Assembly: GCA_963727495.1 (NCBI GenBank)
Contig: CAVSGQ010000005.1
Location: 186,001-250,000, forward strand
Direction of reading: 5' to 3'
Length of the DNA stretch: 64,000 nucleotides
DNA from: Actinophytocola sp963727495
GTDB taxonomy: Bacteria > Actinomycetota > Actinomycetes > Mycobacteriales > Pseudonocardiaceae
Positions 1-8,182 of the stretch are shown here, one piece after another (the first letter of the stretch is position 1; each line of letters starts with the position of its first letter). The position numbers and the translations under genes were made by a program. The notes below the pieces were generated by a model. It was not told where the DNA came from, did no database searches, and worked only from the letters and a program-made list of their open reading frames with translations.

Positions 1-871
1 CGGCGGTGGCGGTGAGTGCGTCCAGGAACGCGCGCACCGGGCCGGGCAGCGGCGGCCGGCCGTAGGTCGCGGCGAGCACCCGCCTGCCGTGGCGGGGGAC
101 GCGGGCGATCCGCACGTCCGGGTTGCGGTGTGCGCGCAACGCGAGGCCCGGCAGGGTGGTGACCCCGATCCCGGCGGCGACCAGCGCCTGCGCGGCGACG
201 TAGTCGTCGGTGTCGAACCTGATCGACGGCGTGAACCCGGCGCGCTCGCACGCGGCGACCTGGTGGGCGCGGCACCGCGGGCAGCCGGCGATCCAGTCCG
301 CGCCGGCGTACGCGGCCAGGTCGCCCCGCCGGCCGTTCCCGCGCCGGCCGGGCGGGGTCACCAGGTACACGGGCTCGGTGAGCACCGTCGTGGCGGTGAC
401 TCCGGCCGGCTCGTCGGCGTCGTCGTAGGCGAACACCAGTGCCACGTCGACCTCGCCGCCGCGCAGCAGGGTCAGCGCCTCCGGCGGCTCGGCCTCGGTG
501 AGCGCCAGCTCCAGGCCGGGGTGCGCGGCGGTGAGCGCGGCGGCGGCCGGCGGCACCAGCGTCGCGAGCGAGGACGGGAAGGCGGCGAGGCGGACGCGGC
601 CGGCGCGCAGCCCGGCGTGCGCGGCGACCTCGGCGCGGGCCGAGTCGACGCGGCCGAGGATCTCCTCCGCCCGACCGGCGAGCAGCTCGCCGGCCTCGGT
701 GAGCCGGATGCCGCGCCCGGCGCGCTGCACGAGCGGCACGCCGGCCTCGGCCTCCAGCCGGGCGAGGTGGTGGCTGACCGACGGCTGGGCGTAGTGCAGC
801 GCCTCGGCCGCCGCGGTGACGGATCCCTCGCGGGCCACGGCGACCAGCACCCGCAGGCGGTTCAGGTCCAT
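1..871 (-). CDS. LysR-family transcriptional regulator, C-terminus cut by window edge
   Basis: Reading the minus strand from ATG at 871 gives 290 open codons to the window edge. Residues 1-60 form a LysR winged helix-turn-helix (MDLNRLRVLVAVAREG, then AQPSVSHHLARLE), followed by a periplasmic-binding-like effector domain. LysR proteins are usually about 300 residues, so only a few residues are missing. The gene is divergent from the PLP enzyme at 952 with an 80-bp gap containing a T-N11-A dyad, so it probably controls that neighbour and itself; this is inference from layout. The inducer is unknown. Confidence 0.9.
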   Translation of the reverse strand, partial: MDLNRLRVLVAVAREGSVTAAAEALHYAQPSVSHHLARLEAEAGVPLVQRAGRGIRLTEAGELLAGRAEEILGRVDSARAEVAAHAGLRAGRVRLAAFPSSLATLVPPAAAALTAAHPGLELALTEAEPPEALTLLRGGEVDVALVFAYDDADEPAGVTATTVLTEPVYLVTPPGRRGNGRRGDLAAYAGADWIAGCPRCRAHQVAACERAGFTPSIRFDTDDYVAAQALVAAGIGVTTLPGLALRAHRNPDVRIARVPRHGRRVLAATYGRPPLPGPVRAFLDALTATA

Positions 872-878
872 GGACGAA

Positions 879-897
879 CCATAGACAACTTCGATGG
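879..897. promoter_or_regulatory. LysR-type T-N11-A dyad
   Basis: CCAT, eleven bases, ATGG: an inverted repeat with exactly the T-N11-A spacing of LysR recognition sites, in the 80-bp gap between the divergent LysR gene and the PLP enzyme. Binding is inferred. Confidence 0.5.
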
Positions 898-951
898 GTT
901 CAGCGAATACCGGCATTGGACCTATGCGTCACGGCACGCCAGAGTGGTGCC

Positions 952-1911
952 ATGCCGACCATCACCGACGTGCTGCACGCGCGGAACCTGCTGGCGCGAC
1001 ACCTGACCGCGACCCCGGCGTCGTGCCATCCGGCGCTGGACGAGCTCACCGGGGCCCGGGTGGTGGTCAAGCACGAGAACGCGAACCCGACCGGGGCGTT
1101 CAAGGTGCGCGGCGGGCTGACGCTGCTGGGCACGATGCCGCCGGCCGAGCGGGCGCGGGGTGTGCTCGGCTACTCCACGGGCAACCACGCGCAGTCGCTG
1201 GCGTACGCGGCGCGGGAGTTCGGCGTGCCGTGCACGATCGTGATGCCGGGGGACCCGAACCCGGTGAAGGCGCGGGCGGTGCGGGCGCTGGGCGCGGAAC
1301 TGGTGGAGCACGGCGCGGACTTCGAGCAGGCGCGCGCGCACGCGGTCGCGCTGGCCGCGCGGCGGGGGACGCGGCTGGTGTCCGCCGCGGACGAGCCGCC
1401 GATCATCGCCGGGGTGGCGACGGCCTACCTCGAGCTGTTCGCCGCCGAGCCGGACCTGTCGGCCGTGGTCGTGCCCGTGGGCAGCGGAACCGGAGCGGCC
1501 GCGGCGTGCCTGGTCGCCGCGGCGGTGGCGCCGGGCTGCGAGGTGATCGCCGTGCAGTCCTCGGCCTCGCCGGCCGCGCACGACTCCTGGCGCGCGGGCG
1601 AGCTGGTCGAGCGTCCTAACAGGACGGTGATGGAGGGGCTGGCGACCGGCAGCGGGTTCGCCCTCACGCAACGGATCCTGCGCGCGCACCTCGCCGACTT
1701 CGTGCTCGTCGACGACGCCGACATCGCCGGCGCGCAGGCGGTGTTGCTGTCCGAGGCGCACACGCTCGCCGAGGGAGCGGGAGCGGCCGCGCTGGCCGCG
1801 GTGCTGGCCGACCGGAAGCGGTTCGCGGGCCGCCGGGTCGGCGTGGTGTGCAGTGGCGGCAACGCGGCACCGGCCGAGCTCGCGCGCCTGGCGGGCCGGC
1901 TGGTGTCGTGA
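952..1911 (+). CDS. PLP-dependent threonine/serine ammonia-lyase-like enzyme
   Basis: A 319-residue fold-type II PLP enzyme. The PLP lysine lies in NPTGAFKVRGG near residue 50, the phosphate-binding loop is VPVGSGTGAAA near residue 180, and the late motif CSGGNAAPAELARL matches the SGGN segment of threonine dehydratase and serine racemase relatives. It lacks a C-terminal ACT domain, so it resembles catabolic or hydroxyaspartate-type ammonia-lyases more than biosynthetic IlvA. The start at 952 is preferred over in-frame upstream codons because it leaves room for the divergent LysR promoter. Substrate cannot be fixed from sequence; a hydroxy-amino acid deaminase is likely. Confidence 0.85.
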   Translation: MPTITDVLHARNLLARHLTATPASCHPALDELTGARVVVKHENANPTGAFKVRGGLTLLGTMPPAERARGVLGYSTGNHAQSLAYAAREFGVPCTIVMPGDPNPVKARAVRALGAELVEHGADFEQARAHAVALAARRGTRLVSAADEPPIIAGVATAYLELFAAEPDLSAVVVPVGSGTGAAAACLVAAAVAPGCEVIAVQSSASPAAHDSWRAGELVERPNRTVMEGLATGSGFALTQRILRAHLADFVLVDDADIAGAQAVLLSEAHTLAEGAGAAALAAVLADRKRFAGRRVGVVCSGGNAAPAELARLAGRLVS

Positions 1912-1935
1912 TGTCCCGTCGTGGGCGGTACGCCC

Positions 1936-2157
1936 TCAGCCGCCGGACCGGTGCGGCGATGTCGTCCTGAGCACGATCGTGCGGTTCTCCGCGCCGTTCC
2001 GCAGCACCGCCCGGCCGTCGGCGACGGAGACCGCGTCGTAGCCGAGGCCGAGGTAGGTGTCGAGCGCGCGGGTGATGTTGTGCACCCGCAGCTCGGTCAC
2101 CTCGGTCGGCGCGCGCAGTCGCTCGTCGCGGAGCTGGGCGGATGGGTTCGGCGGCAT
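1936..2157 (-). CDS. small protein, unknown
   Basis: A 73-residue protein read from ATG at 2157, preceded by an AAGGACGG-type ribosome binding site. The middle (TELRVHNITRALDTYLGLGY) loosely resembles the first strand and helix of a VOC/glyoxalase half-domain, but it is too short for a whole one. It converges on the PLP enzyme with a 24-bp gap. Function unknown; a truncated or half-module VOC protein is one possibility. Confidence 0.5.
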   Translation of the reverse strand: MPPNPSAQLRDERLRAPTEVTELRVHNITRALDTYLGLGYDAVSVADGRAVLRNGAENRTIVLRTTSPHRSGG

Positions 2158-2410
2158 CTGGAACCGTCCTTCGCGTGGCGGTTGCGGTCGGCGGGGATTC
2201 GTAGCGGCGGGGCGGACGGATGCCGCTTTCCCCTTGTGGCCGAGACATTCCCATCGTAGGGCAGTCCACAACAGACAGGCGCGCCCATTTACCCCCATTG
2301 GTGGACGTTAAACCTCTTCGGGGCGAAAAGAAAATCCCCGTCCACACCCATCCGTCGTGATCGCCGGCCCGAAAGCCCGTAGTGGTGCCCCCATCGGGGA
2401 GGAGGTGAGG

Positions 2411-2428
2411 TGCGTGAGGGCTCACGCA
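2411..2428. repeat. 8-bp inverted repeat, operator or hairpin
   Basis: TGCGTGAG, GG, CTCACGCA: perfect arms separated by two bases in non-coding sequence. The tight spacing suits a dimeric regulator site as well as an RNA stem. Confidence 0.5.
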
Positions 2429-2615
2429 GTGGTGCCGGCCACCACGGCCGGGCAGGCCGACGACCAGGCGATGGTGACGCTCCGACGAGCGGCCACGCGC
2501 CGGGTTCCCCGTTCGGACCGGGGCGGGGACTCCGTCGCGGGTGGCGACGCCACCGCCACGGGCACGCGTGGAACGCCGGCACCACCACCGGGCGGCGTGG
2601 CGACCGGTGACTGGG

Positions 2616-2642
2616 GGTGGCGTCGTGAGAACGACGCCCACC
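2616..2642 (+). ncRNA. possible RNA hairpin with GNRA-type loop
   Basis: An 11-bp stem closing on the tetraloop GAGA, with one bulged C at 2639. GAGA is a GNRA loop, common in structured RNAs. It lies upstream of a terminator-like hairpin in sequence without a credible protein. I do not recognise the RNA family. Confidence 0.25.
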
Positions 2643-2766
2643 ACATCGGTCACGCCACCGCCTCCGGTGACGGCGGCGACGGCGACGCATGGCCCGCCGC
2701 GACCGGGTGGAACCCACGCCGGGTCCTGCCACACCGCCCGGCACCGACCGAGCCGGGGAGGACAGT

Positions 2767-2793
2767 GGGGGCGCCGGCCCGTCCGGCGCCCCC
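2767..2793 (+). terminator. terminator-like hairpin
   Basis: GGGGGCGCCGG, five bases, CCGGCGCCCCC: a perfect 11-bp stem. No U-tract follows, as is common in actinobacteria. There is no coding gene directly upstream on either strand to explain it, which hints at an unannotated transcript in 2400-2766 or attenuation before the gene at 2890. Confidence 0.5.
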
Positions 2794-2889
2794 ATGTCCG
2801 GGTTTCTTGCCCGGGCTGTCGATATGGCCGAAGGTCGTTCGTAGTGGGGCAGGGGCGGGAGACGCCCGCCCGGGACCGAGGAGCGTTCG

Positions 2890-3270
2890 ATGACCCAGTA
2901 CCTGCTGTCCGTGCACACTGCCGCCGCCCCGGACGCCGCCCCCGACGCCGCGCCGGACAGCCCACCGGACAGCCCCGGCGCGGACGAGCAGTACCAGCGG
3001 ATCCTGGCGCTGGAGGAGGAGATGAAGGCGGCCGGGGCCTGGCTGTTCGCCGGCCGGCTCACCGGCCCGGACGTGGCCACCGTGGTCCGGGTGTCGGCGG
3101 ATGACGTGCTGACCACCGACGGCCCGTTCGTGGAGTCCAAGGAACACCTGGCCGGCTTCTACATCGTCGAGGCCGACGACCTCGACGGCGCGCTGGGCTG
3201 GGCGACGCGGACGGCCGCGATCATCGGCGCGCCGATCGAGGTCCGGCCGTTCTGGGACAGCCGCGGCTGA
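2890..3270 (+). CDS. YCII/DGPF-domain protein linked to ECF sigma factor
   Basis: 126 residues with the family signature DGPFVESKEHLAGFYI near residue 78 and C-terminal EVRPFWDSRG. Residues 12-30 are an Ala/Pro/Asp-rich insertion between the first strand (QYLLSVH) and the rest. DGPF proteins occur next to ECF42 sigma factors, and here the stop codon lies two bases before the sigma factor's GTG, implying translational coupling. The molecular role of DGPF proteins is not established. Confidence 0.85.
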   Translation: MTQYLLSVHTAAAPDAAPDAAPDSPPDSPGADEQYQRILALEEEMKAAGAWLFAGRLTGPDVATVVRVSADDVLTTDGPFVESKEHLAGFYIVEADDLDGALGWATRTAAIIGAPIEVRPFWDSRG

Positions 3271-3272
3271 CC

Positions 3273-4529
3273 GTGGCCGGCGGAATGGGGGAGGCCGAGA
3301 TCGGCCGGGCCTTCCGTGCGGAGTCCGGCCGGTCGGTGGCCACCCTGATCCGGATCTTCGGCCGGATCGACGTCGCCGAGGACGCGGTGCAGGACGCGTT
3401 CGCGCTGGCCCTGCGCGTCTGGCCGCGCGACGGGCTGCCGCCGAACCCCGGCGGCTGGATCACCACCACCGCCCGGCGGTGCGCGATCGACCGGCTGCGC
3501 CGCGACGTCCGCGGCCGCGAGCTGCTCGGCGAGCTCGCGCTGCTCGAGCACACCCCGGGGGAGCGGGAGGAGGGACCGGTGCCCGACGACCGGCTACGCC
3601 TGATCTTCACCTGCTGCCACCCCGCGCTGGCACCCGAGGCCCGGGTCGCGCTGACCCTGCGGCTGCTCGGCGGGCTGCGCACCGCGGAGGTCGCCCGCGC
3701 CTTCCTGGTCGCCGAGCCGGCCATGGCCCAGCGGCTGGTCCGGGCCAAGCGCAAGATCAAGCTGGCCCGGATCCCGTACCGGGTGCCGTCCGCGGCCGAG
3801 CTGCCCGACCGGCTGCGGGCCGTGCTCGCCGTGCTCTACCTGATCTACACCGCGGGCGCCGAACCGGGCGCGGCCGCGGAGGCCGGCGGGCTGCGCGCCG
3901 AGGCGATCCGGCTGGCCCGGGTGCTCGCCGAGCTGATGTCCGACGAACCCGAGGCCACCGGGCTGCTCGCGCTGCTGCTGCTCACCGAGTCCCGGTTCGG
4001 GTCCCGGACCACCGAGGACGGCACGCTGGTGCTGCTGCGCGACCAGGACCGCTCCCGGTGGGACCGCGCGCTGATCGACGAGGGGCACGAACTGGTGCGC
4101 GCCTGCCTGCGCCGCGACCGGCCCGGCCCGTACCAGCTGCAGGCCGCGATCAACGCCGTGCACACCGACGCCGCGTCCGTGGAGTCGACCGACTGGCGCC
4201 AGATCCTGGTCCTCTACGACCAGCTCCTCGCCCTCATGCCCACCCCGGTGGTCGCGCTCAACCGCGCCGTCGCCGTGGCCGAGGTGCACGGCCCGCGGCC
4301 CGCCCTGGACCTGGTCGACGCGCTCGACCTGGCCGGCTACCACGCCTTCCACGCCACCCGCGCCGACCTGCTGCGCCGCCTGGGCCGCACCGCGGAGGCC
4401 ACCGCCGCGTACCGCACGGCGTCCGCGCTCGCGCCCGGTCCCGCCGAGCGCGAGCACCTCGCCGCCCGCGCCGCGGCCTGCGACCCGGCTCAGGCGCCGC
4501 GGGACTCGGCGACCCGGCGCATCCAGTAG
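3273..4529 (+). CDS. ECF42-type RNA polymerase sigma factor with long C-terminal extension
   Basis: 418 residues: sigma region 2 (DVAEDAVQDAFALALRVWP), region 4 (RTAEVARAFLVAEPAMAQRL), then an extension of about 230 residues with TPR-like helices (DQLLALMPTPVVALNRAVAV; RADLLRRLGRTAEATAAYRT). This architecture plus the DGPF partner matches group ECF42, which has no classical anti-sigma factor and is thought to be controlled through the extension. GTG at 3273 keeps coupling to the upstream gene; ATG at 3285 is an alternative. The 3' end overlaps the convergent proline dehydrogenase gene by 40 bp. Confidence 0.9.
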   Translation: MAGGMGEAEIGRAFRAESGRSVATLIRIFGRIDVAEDAVQDAFALALRVWPRDGLPPNPGGWITTTARRCAIDRLRRDVRGRELLGELALLEHTPGEREEGPVPDDRLRLIFTCCHPALAPEARVALTLRLLGGLRTAEVARAFLVAEPAMAQRLVRAKRKIKLARIPYRVPSAAELPDRLRAVLAVLYLIYTAGAEPGAAAEAGGLRAEAIRLARVLAELMSDEPEATGLLALLLLTESRFGSRTTEDGTLVLLRDQDRSRWDRALIDEGHELVRACLRRDRPGPYQLQAAINAVHTDAASVESTDWRQILVLYDQLLALMPTPVVALNRAVAVAEVHGPRPALDLVDALDLAGYHAFHATRADLLRRLGRTAEATAAYRTASALAPGPAEREHLAARAAACDPAQAPRDSATRRIQ

Positions 4530-5368
4530 CGGAACCAGTCCTCGCCGAACGGCACGTACACCCGGACGGGCACCTCCCGCGCGACCAGGTCGGCCAGGAC
4601 GTCCGGCCGCACGCCCAGCAGGTGCTCGACCGGCACCGGACCGAGCGCGGCGTGCAGCGCCTCGCGGAGCACGCCGTCGTGGGTCGCCAGGGAGAACGAC
4701 GCCCCGTCGCCGGCCAGCTGGTGCGCGAGGTGCAGGTAGGCGATGTCGGTGGGTTCGCCGTAGGGCAGTGCCCAGCGCGCCGGCTCGACGTAGGCGCCCT
4801 TCACCAGTCTGATGTGGACACCGGCGTCGGCCAGCCGCCGCGCGTCCCCGGGCGTGCGGCGCAGGTTGGCCTGCACGGTGGCGCCCAGCCGGTCGGCGAG
4901 CCCCCGGCCGGCGACGTCGAGCACGCGGCCCAGCACCGCGTCGGCGCGGGCGTGGTCCTCGGCGCCCACCTGGATGCGCCGTCCGGGCGGCAGCGCCCGG
5001 GCGATCTCGGCGAGGTGGCCGGCGCAGGCGGCCGGGTCGGCGTCGAGTCCCAGGTGCGACAGGTCGACCGCCAGCCACGTCGGCTCCGGCAGCGCGGCGA
5101 GCCGGCCGGCCAGCCGCACGTGGTCGCCGGCGACCCGTTGCGCGACAACGGGATCGTCGACCAGCTCGCCGAACTGGTCCACCGAGCAGGCGATCCCGCG
5201 CGCGCCGAGCTCGCGCACCACCCGCACCGCGTCGTCCGCCGCGGTGCCCGCGACGTAGCGGGACGCCGCCCGCCACGCCGCCTCCCGCGTCCCGGGCAGG
5301 CCCCGCACCGCCCACTCCCAGCGGGTGCTCGTGGCCAGGCGGAACAGCAGCGCGCGATCGATCGACAC
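4490..5368 (-). CDS. proline dehydrogenase
   Basis: 292 residues of the FAD-dependent TIM-barrel proline dehydrogenase family, which oxidises L-proline to pyrroline-5-carboxylate. Family markers are IRLVKGAYVEP, the late ATHDG segment and the C-terminal YVPFGEDWFRYWMRR with its substrate-binding arginines. It is the monofunctional form, without a fused P5C dehydrogenase, and no P5C dehydrogenase gene is adjacent. GTG at 5368 follows an AGGA site seven bases away. Its end overlaps the sigma factor gene on the opposite strand. Confidence 0.9.
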   Translation of the reverse strand: MSIDRALLFRLATSTRWEWAVRGLPGTREAAWRAASRYVAGTAADDAVRVVRELGARGIACSVDQFGELVDDPVVAQRVAGDHVRLAGRLAALPEPTWLAVDLSHLGLDADPAACAGHLAEIARALPPGRRIQVGAEDHARADAVLGRVLDVAGRGLADRLGATVQANLRRTPGDARRLADAGVHIRLVKGAYVEPARWALPYGEPTDIAYLHLAHQLAGDGASFSLATHDGVLREALHAALGPVPVEHLLGVRPDVLADLVAREVPVRVYVPFGEDWFRYWMRRVAESRGA

Positions 5369-5455
5369 GCCCACATCCTGACAGGTGTCCCCGTGGTGGG
5401 ACGAGTCCGTTCGGCGGTCACGGGTTCGCCTCCCCGGCTGGCAGACTTTCTCGCC

Positions 5456-6103
5456 ATGGGCACGAGGCGAGCGGCTCGGTGCGCGCTGGGGATCTTCGGG
5501 ACGTTGGTCGTGTGCGCGGCCGTGGTCGCGTGCGACGGCGAGAGCGAGCCACTGGCCGCCACCACGCCGCAGGCAGCGCCGGCCACCACGACCACGACGA
5601 CGGTCACGACCACCACGACGCCGCGGCTCCCGCCGGACACCGACCTGTCGGTGGTGTGCGACGGGGAGACGTTCCTCGACGGCGCGCTCTACGACGGGCC
5701 GCCGCCGCACCCGACCCAGGCGTTCGGGTTCGGCACCCTGTACGGCGAGTACGACGTGTGGCCCGCGCCGTGGCGGAACTGGAAGCCGGACACCTTCGAC
5801 GCCGGCCGGGTCCAGCTCGTGCTGTGCGAGGAGGACGGGAAACCCCGGCGCACCGGGAAGGTCTGCCACTACCAGCCGCAGTACTCCGACTCCGGCTCGC
5901 CGCGGTCGCTGACCCTCGAGCTCGCCGTCGCCGAGCTGACGCTGACCGAGGTGGTGACCGGCAACGTCGTGGCCCACGTGCGGGTCACCGCCAAGTCGCG
6001 GTGCCCCGAGTTCACCACCACCCGGCCCGACGAGAACACCGTGACGTCCTTCACCGAGGTCGCCGACTACGCCAGGGCGCTGCGCACGTACGTGCTCGGC
6101 TGA
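5456..6103 (+). CDS. hypothetical lipoprotein
   Basis: 215 residues. The start MGTRRAARCAL leads into a hydrophobic stretch ending VCAAVVAC, a lipobox whose cysteine is about residue 27. A Thr-rich linker follows and then a globular domain of about 150 residues with several cysteines. It is probably exported and anchored outside the membrane. I do not recognise the domain. Its last 37 bases overlap the convergent P450 gene. Confidence 0.75.
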   Translation: MGTRRAARCALGIFGTLVVCAAVVACDGESEPLAATTPQAAPATTTTTTVTTTTTPRLPPDTDLSVVCDGETFLDGALYDGPPPHPTQAFGFGTLYGEYDVWPAPWRNWKPDTFDAGRVQLVLCEEDGKPRRTGKVCHYQPQYSDSGSPRSLTLELAVAELTLTEVVTGNVVAHVRVTAKSRCPEFTTTRPDENTVTSFTEVADYARALRTYVLG

Positions 6104-7461
6104 CGGACGCGCGGTGTCACGGTGAACCCGGCCGGCTTGAGGGTCAGCGACTCCGCGACCTCCAGCCGGTAGCCCGGGTCTGCCTCCAGGTCGTAGCGCT
6201 GCAGCACCAGGCCCAGTGCCAGCACCGCCTCGTGCAGCGCGAACTGCCGGCCGATGCAGGCGCGCTCGCCGGTCCCGAACGGCTTGTAGGCGTGCGCCGG
6301 GCGCCTGCGCACCGCGGCGGGTTCGAACCGGTCGGGGTCGAACGACTCGGCGTCGGGTCCCCATGCGGCGGGGTCCCGGTGCAGCAGGGGCAGCGGCACG
6401 ATCACCCAGTCGCCCGGGCGCATCGGGTAGCGGCCGCCGAGCACCACGTCCTCGCGCGCCACCCGCGAGTAGCCGGGCGCGGTGGGCCACAGCCGCATCG
6501 CCTCGTCCAGCACCCGGCGCACGTAGCGCAGCTTGGCCACTGCGGCGAACTCCGGCTCGCGGTCGCCCCAGACCGCGTCCACCTCGGCGCGCGCCCGGGC
6601 CAGCAGCGCGGGGTGGCGGGTCAGGTAGTACAGCGCGAACGACAGCGCGCCGGAGGTCGTCTCGTGGCCGGCCACCACGAACGTGATCGCCTGGTTGCGG
6701 ATGTTCACCGGGTCGAGCCGCTCACCGGTCTCCGGGTGGCCTTCGGCCAGCATCAGGCCCAGCAGGTCGCGGCTGCGCTCGCCGCCGCGCCGCCGGGCCT
6801 CGATCACCTCGTCGACCAGGCCGGTCATCGTGGCGATGTCGGCCCTGTTCTGCCGCGCCGAGCCGGCGACGATCCGCCGGACGAACGGCAACCCGAGGTT
6901 CTGCAGCTGCGCGTACCGCAGCGCGCAGACCATCGCGGTCACGAACGGGTGCGGTTCGGCGCGCTCGAAGGAGCCGAACCGGTAGCCGAACCCGGCGCGC
7001 CCGATCGTCTCCAGGGTCAGCCGGGTCATGTCCGCGGCCACGTCGACCGGGCCGGTCGCGGCGTCCCAGGACGCGAGGAGCTCGCGGGCGGTCTCCAGCA
7101 TGATCGGGTGGTAGCCGCGCATCGCCTCCTGCCGGAACGCGGGCTGCAGGATGTCGTGCGCGAGCCGCCAGTTCGGTTCCCCGGTGTGCGCGGTGAACAG
7201 GCCGTCGCCGCCGACCGCGCGGAGGTTGTCCAGGCCGCCTCCCACGCGCTTGCCGAACCGCGTCTCGTCGTTCAGCTCCGCGACCAGGTCGGCGCCGCAG
7301 ACGAGGACGACCTCGAAGCCGACCAGCTTGCGGGTGAAGATCGGGCCGAGCGCGCGGCCGACGCGCATCGTGTCCTGCACGGGCTTGCGCGGGTTCGTGC
7401 CGAGCAGGTCGCCGAGCACCGGCAGGCGGCCCGGCCGGTGCGGGATGCCGGAGGTGTCCAC
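6067..7461 (-). CDS. cytochrome P450, CYP102-like heme domain without reductase
   Basis: 464 residues with all P450 landmarks: I-helix AGHETTSG near 262, ExxR as EAMRLW near 318, heme loop FGTGERACIGRQ near 395. The N-terminal part (LGPIFTRKLVGF, GDGLFTAHTGEPNW, AFRQEAMRGYHPIM) resembles the heme domain of the fatty-acid hydroxylase P450 BM3 (CYP102A1), yet no flavin reductase domain follows. It must use separate redox partners, none adjacent. GTG 7461 follows an AGGAGG site; upstream in-frame starts would overlap the TetR gene. A divergent TetR, as with CYP102 and its repressors, suggests lipid-responsive control (inference). Confidence 0.9.
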   Translation of the reverse strand: MDTSGIPHRPGRLPVLGDLLGTNPRKPVQDTMRVGRALGPIFTRKLVGFEVVLVCGADLVAELNDETRFGKRVGGGLDNLRAVGGDGLFTAHTGEPNWRLAHDILQPAFRQEAMRGYHPIMLETARELLASWDAATGPVDVAADMTRLTLETIGRAGFGYRFGSFERAEPHPFVTAMVCALRYAQLQNLGLPFVRRIVAGSARQNRADIATMTGLVDEVIEARRRGGERSRDLLGLMLAEGHPETGERLDPVNIRNQAITFVVAGHETTSGALSFALYYLTRHPALLARARAEVDAVWGDREPEFAAVAKLRYVRRVLDEAMRLWPTAPGYSRVAREDVVLGGRYPMRPGDWVIVPLPLLHRDPAAWGPDAESFDPDRFEPAAVRRRPAHAYKPFGTGERACIGRQFALHEAVLALGLVLQRYDLEADPGYRLEVAESLTLKPAGFTVTPRVRQPSTYVRSALA

Positions 7462-7537
7462 CGCGCCTCCTACTGAACCGGAATCCAATAGCGTCACGAT
7501 CCCGCGTTGTTGAACCCATGTCAAGTAAGGTGGGCCG

Positions 7538-8110
7538 ATGCGGACGAGGCTGAGCACCGAGCAGCGGCGCGAGCAGCTCCTCGCGATCGGCGCCGGGCTG
7601 TTCGCGCACCGGCCCTACGACGAGGTGTGGATCGAGGAGGTCGCCGAGGTCGCCCAGGTCTCGCGCGGCCTGCTGTACCACTACTTCCCGACCAAGAAGG
7701 TCTTCTTCGCCGAGATCGTGCGGGCTCAGCGCGACCTGCTGCTGGGGATGAGCGCACCGGACCCGTCGCTGCCCGTCCCGGAACGGCTGCGGGCCGGGCT
7801 CGACGTGTACCTGGAGTTCGCCCGGACCCACCCGGACAGCTACCGGATCGTGCACCGCGCGGCGACCGGCGCCGACCGCGAGATCCGGGAGATCCGTGAG
7901 GCGGGGCTGGCCACGAACCGCGACCGGATCCTCGAGGGGCTCGGCGAGCTGATCACCGTCACCGAGGCGACTCGGCTGGCCGTGCACGGCTGGCTGACGT
8001 TCGCCAGCGCGGTGATCCTCGACTGGCTCGACCACCGGACGGTGTCGCAGGAGGAGCTGCGCGCGATGTGCGTGCGGGCGCTGTTCGCGGCGGTGGGCAT
8101 CGAGGAGTAG
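7538..8110 (+). CDS. TetR-family transcriptional regulator
   Basis: 190 residues with an N-terminal TetR helix-turn-helix (VAEVAQVSRGLLYHYFPTKK, residues 31-50) and a helical ligand-binding domain. It is divergent from the P450 across 76 bp; a TTGA-N7-TCAA dyad at 7510-7524 in that gap may be its operator. The P450 is the likely target, and the ligand could be a fatty acid or other P450 substrate. AAGGTGGG upstream of ATG 7538 serves as ribosome binding site. Confidence 0.88.
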   Translation: MRTRLSTEQRREQLLAIGAGLFAHRPYDEVWIEEVAEVAQVSRGLLYHYFPTKKVFFAEIVRAQRDLLLGMSAPDPSLPVPERLRAGLDVYLEFARTHPDSYRIVHRAATGADREIREIREAGLATNRDRILEGLGELITVTEATRLAVHGWLTFASAVILDWLDHRTVSQEELRAMCVRALFAAVGIEE

Positions 8111-8182
8111 ACCTGCCGCCGCTATGGACCGGTCGGGCCGCCCGGCTTTGGACCTGTGCGCGGCGGGGTCGCACGCCCGAGG

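Larger units (their letters stand above)
2158..2889. other. gene-free 0.73-kb stretch with several strong dyads
   Basis: No reading frame here has convincing codon bias or recognisable protein sequence, although long open frames exist by GC chance. It contains an 18-bp dyad at 2411, a bulged hairpin with a GAGA loop at 2616 and a perfect terminator-like hairpin at 2767. The start (2280-2350) is noticeably AT-richer, which fits a promoter. A non-coding or leader RNA of roughly 0.4 kb ending at 2793 is possible but unproven. Confidence 0.45.

Noticed and set aside
2357..2893. Open frames across 2357-2893 as a protein gene
   Set aside because: No domain, no consistent codon bias and the frame crosses a perfect terminator-like hairpin.
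3479..5455. Plus-strand extension upstream of the lipoprotein through the sigma factor and proline dehydrogenase genes
   Set aside because: Arg/Pro/Ala-rich shadow sequence; the real protein starts at the signal peptide at 5456.
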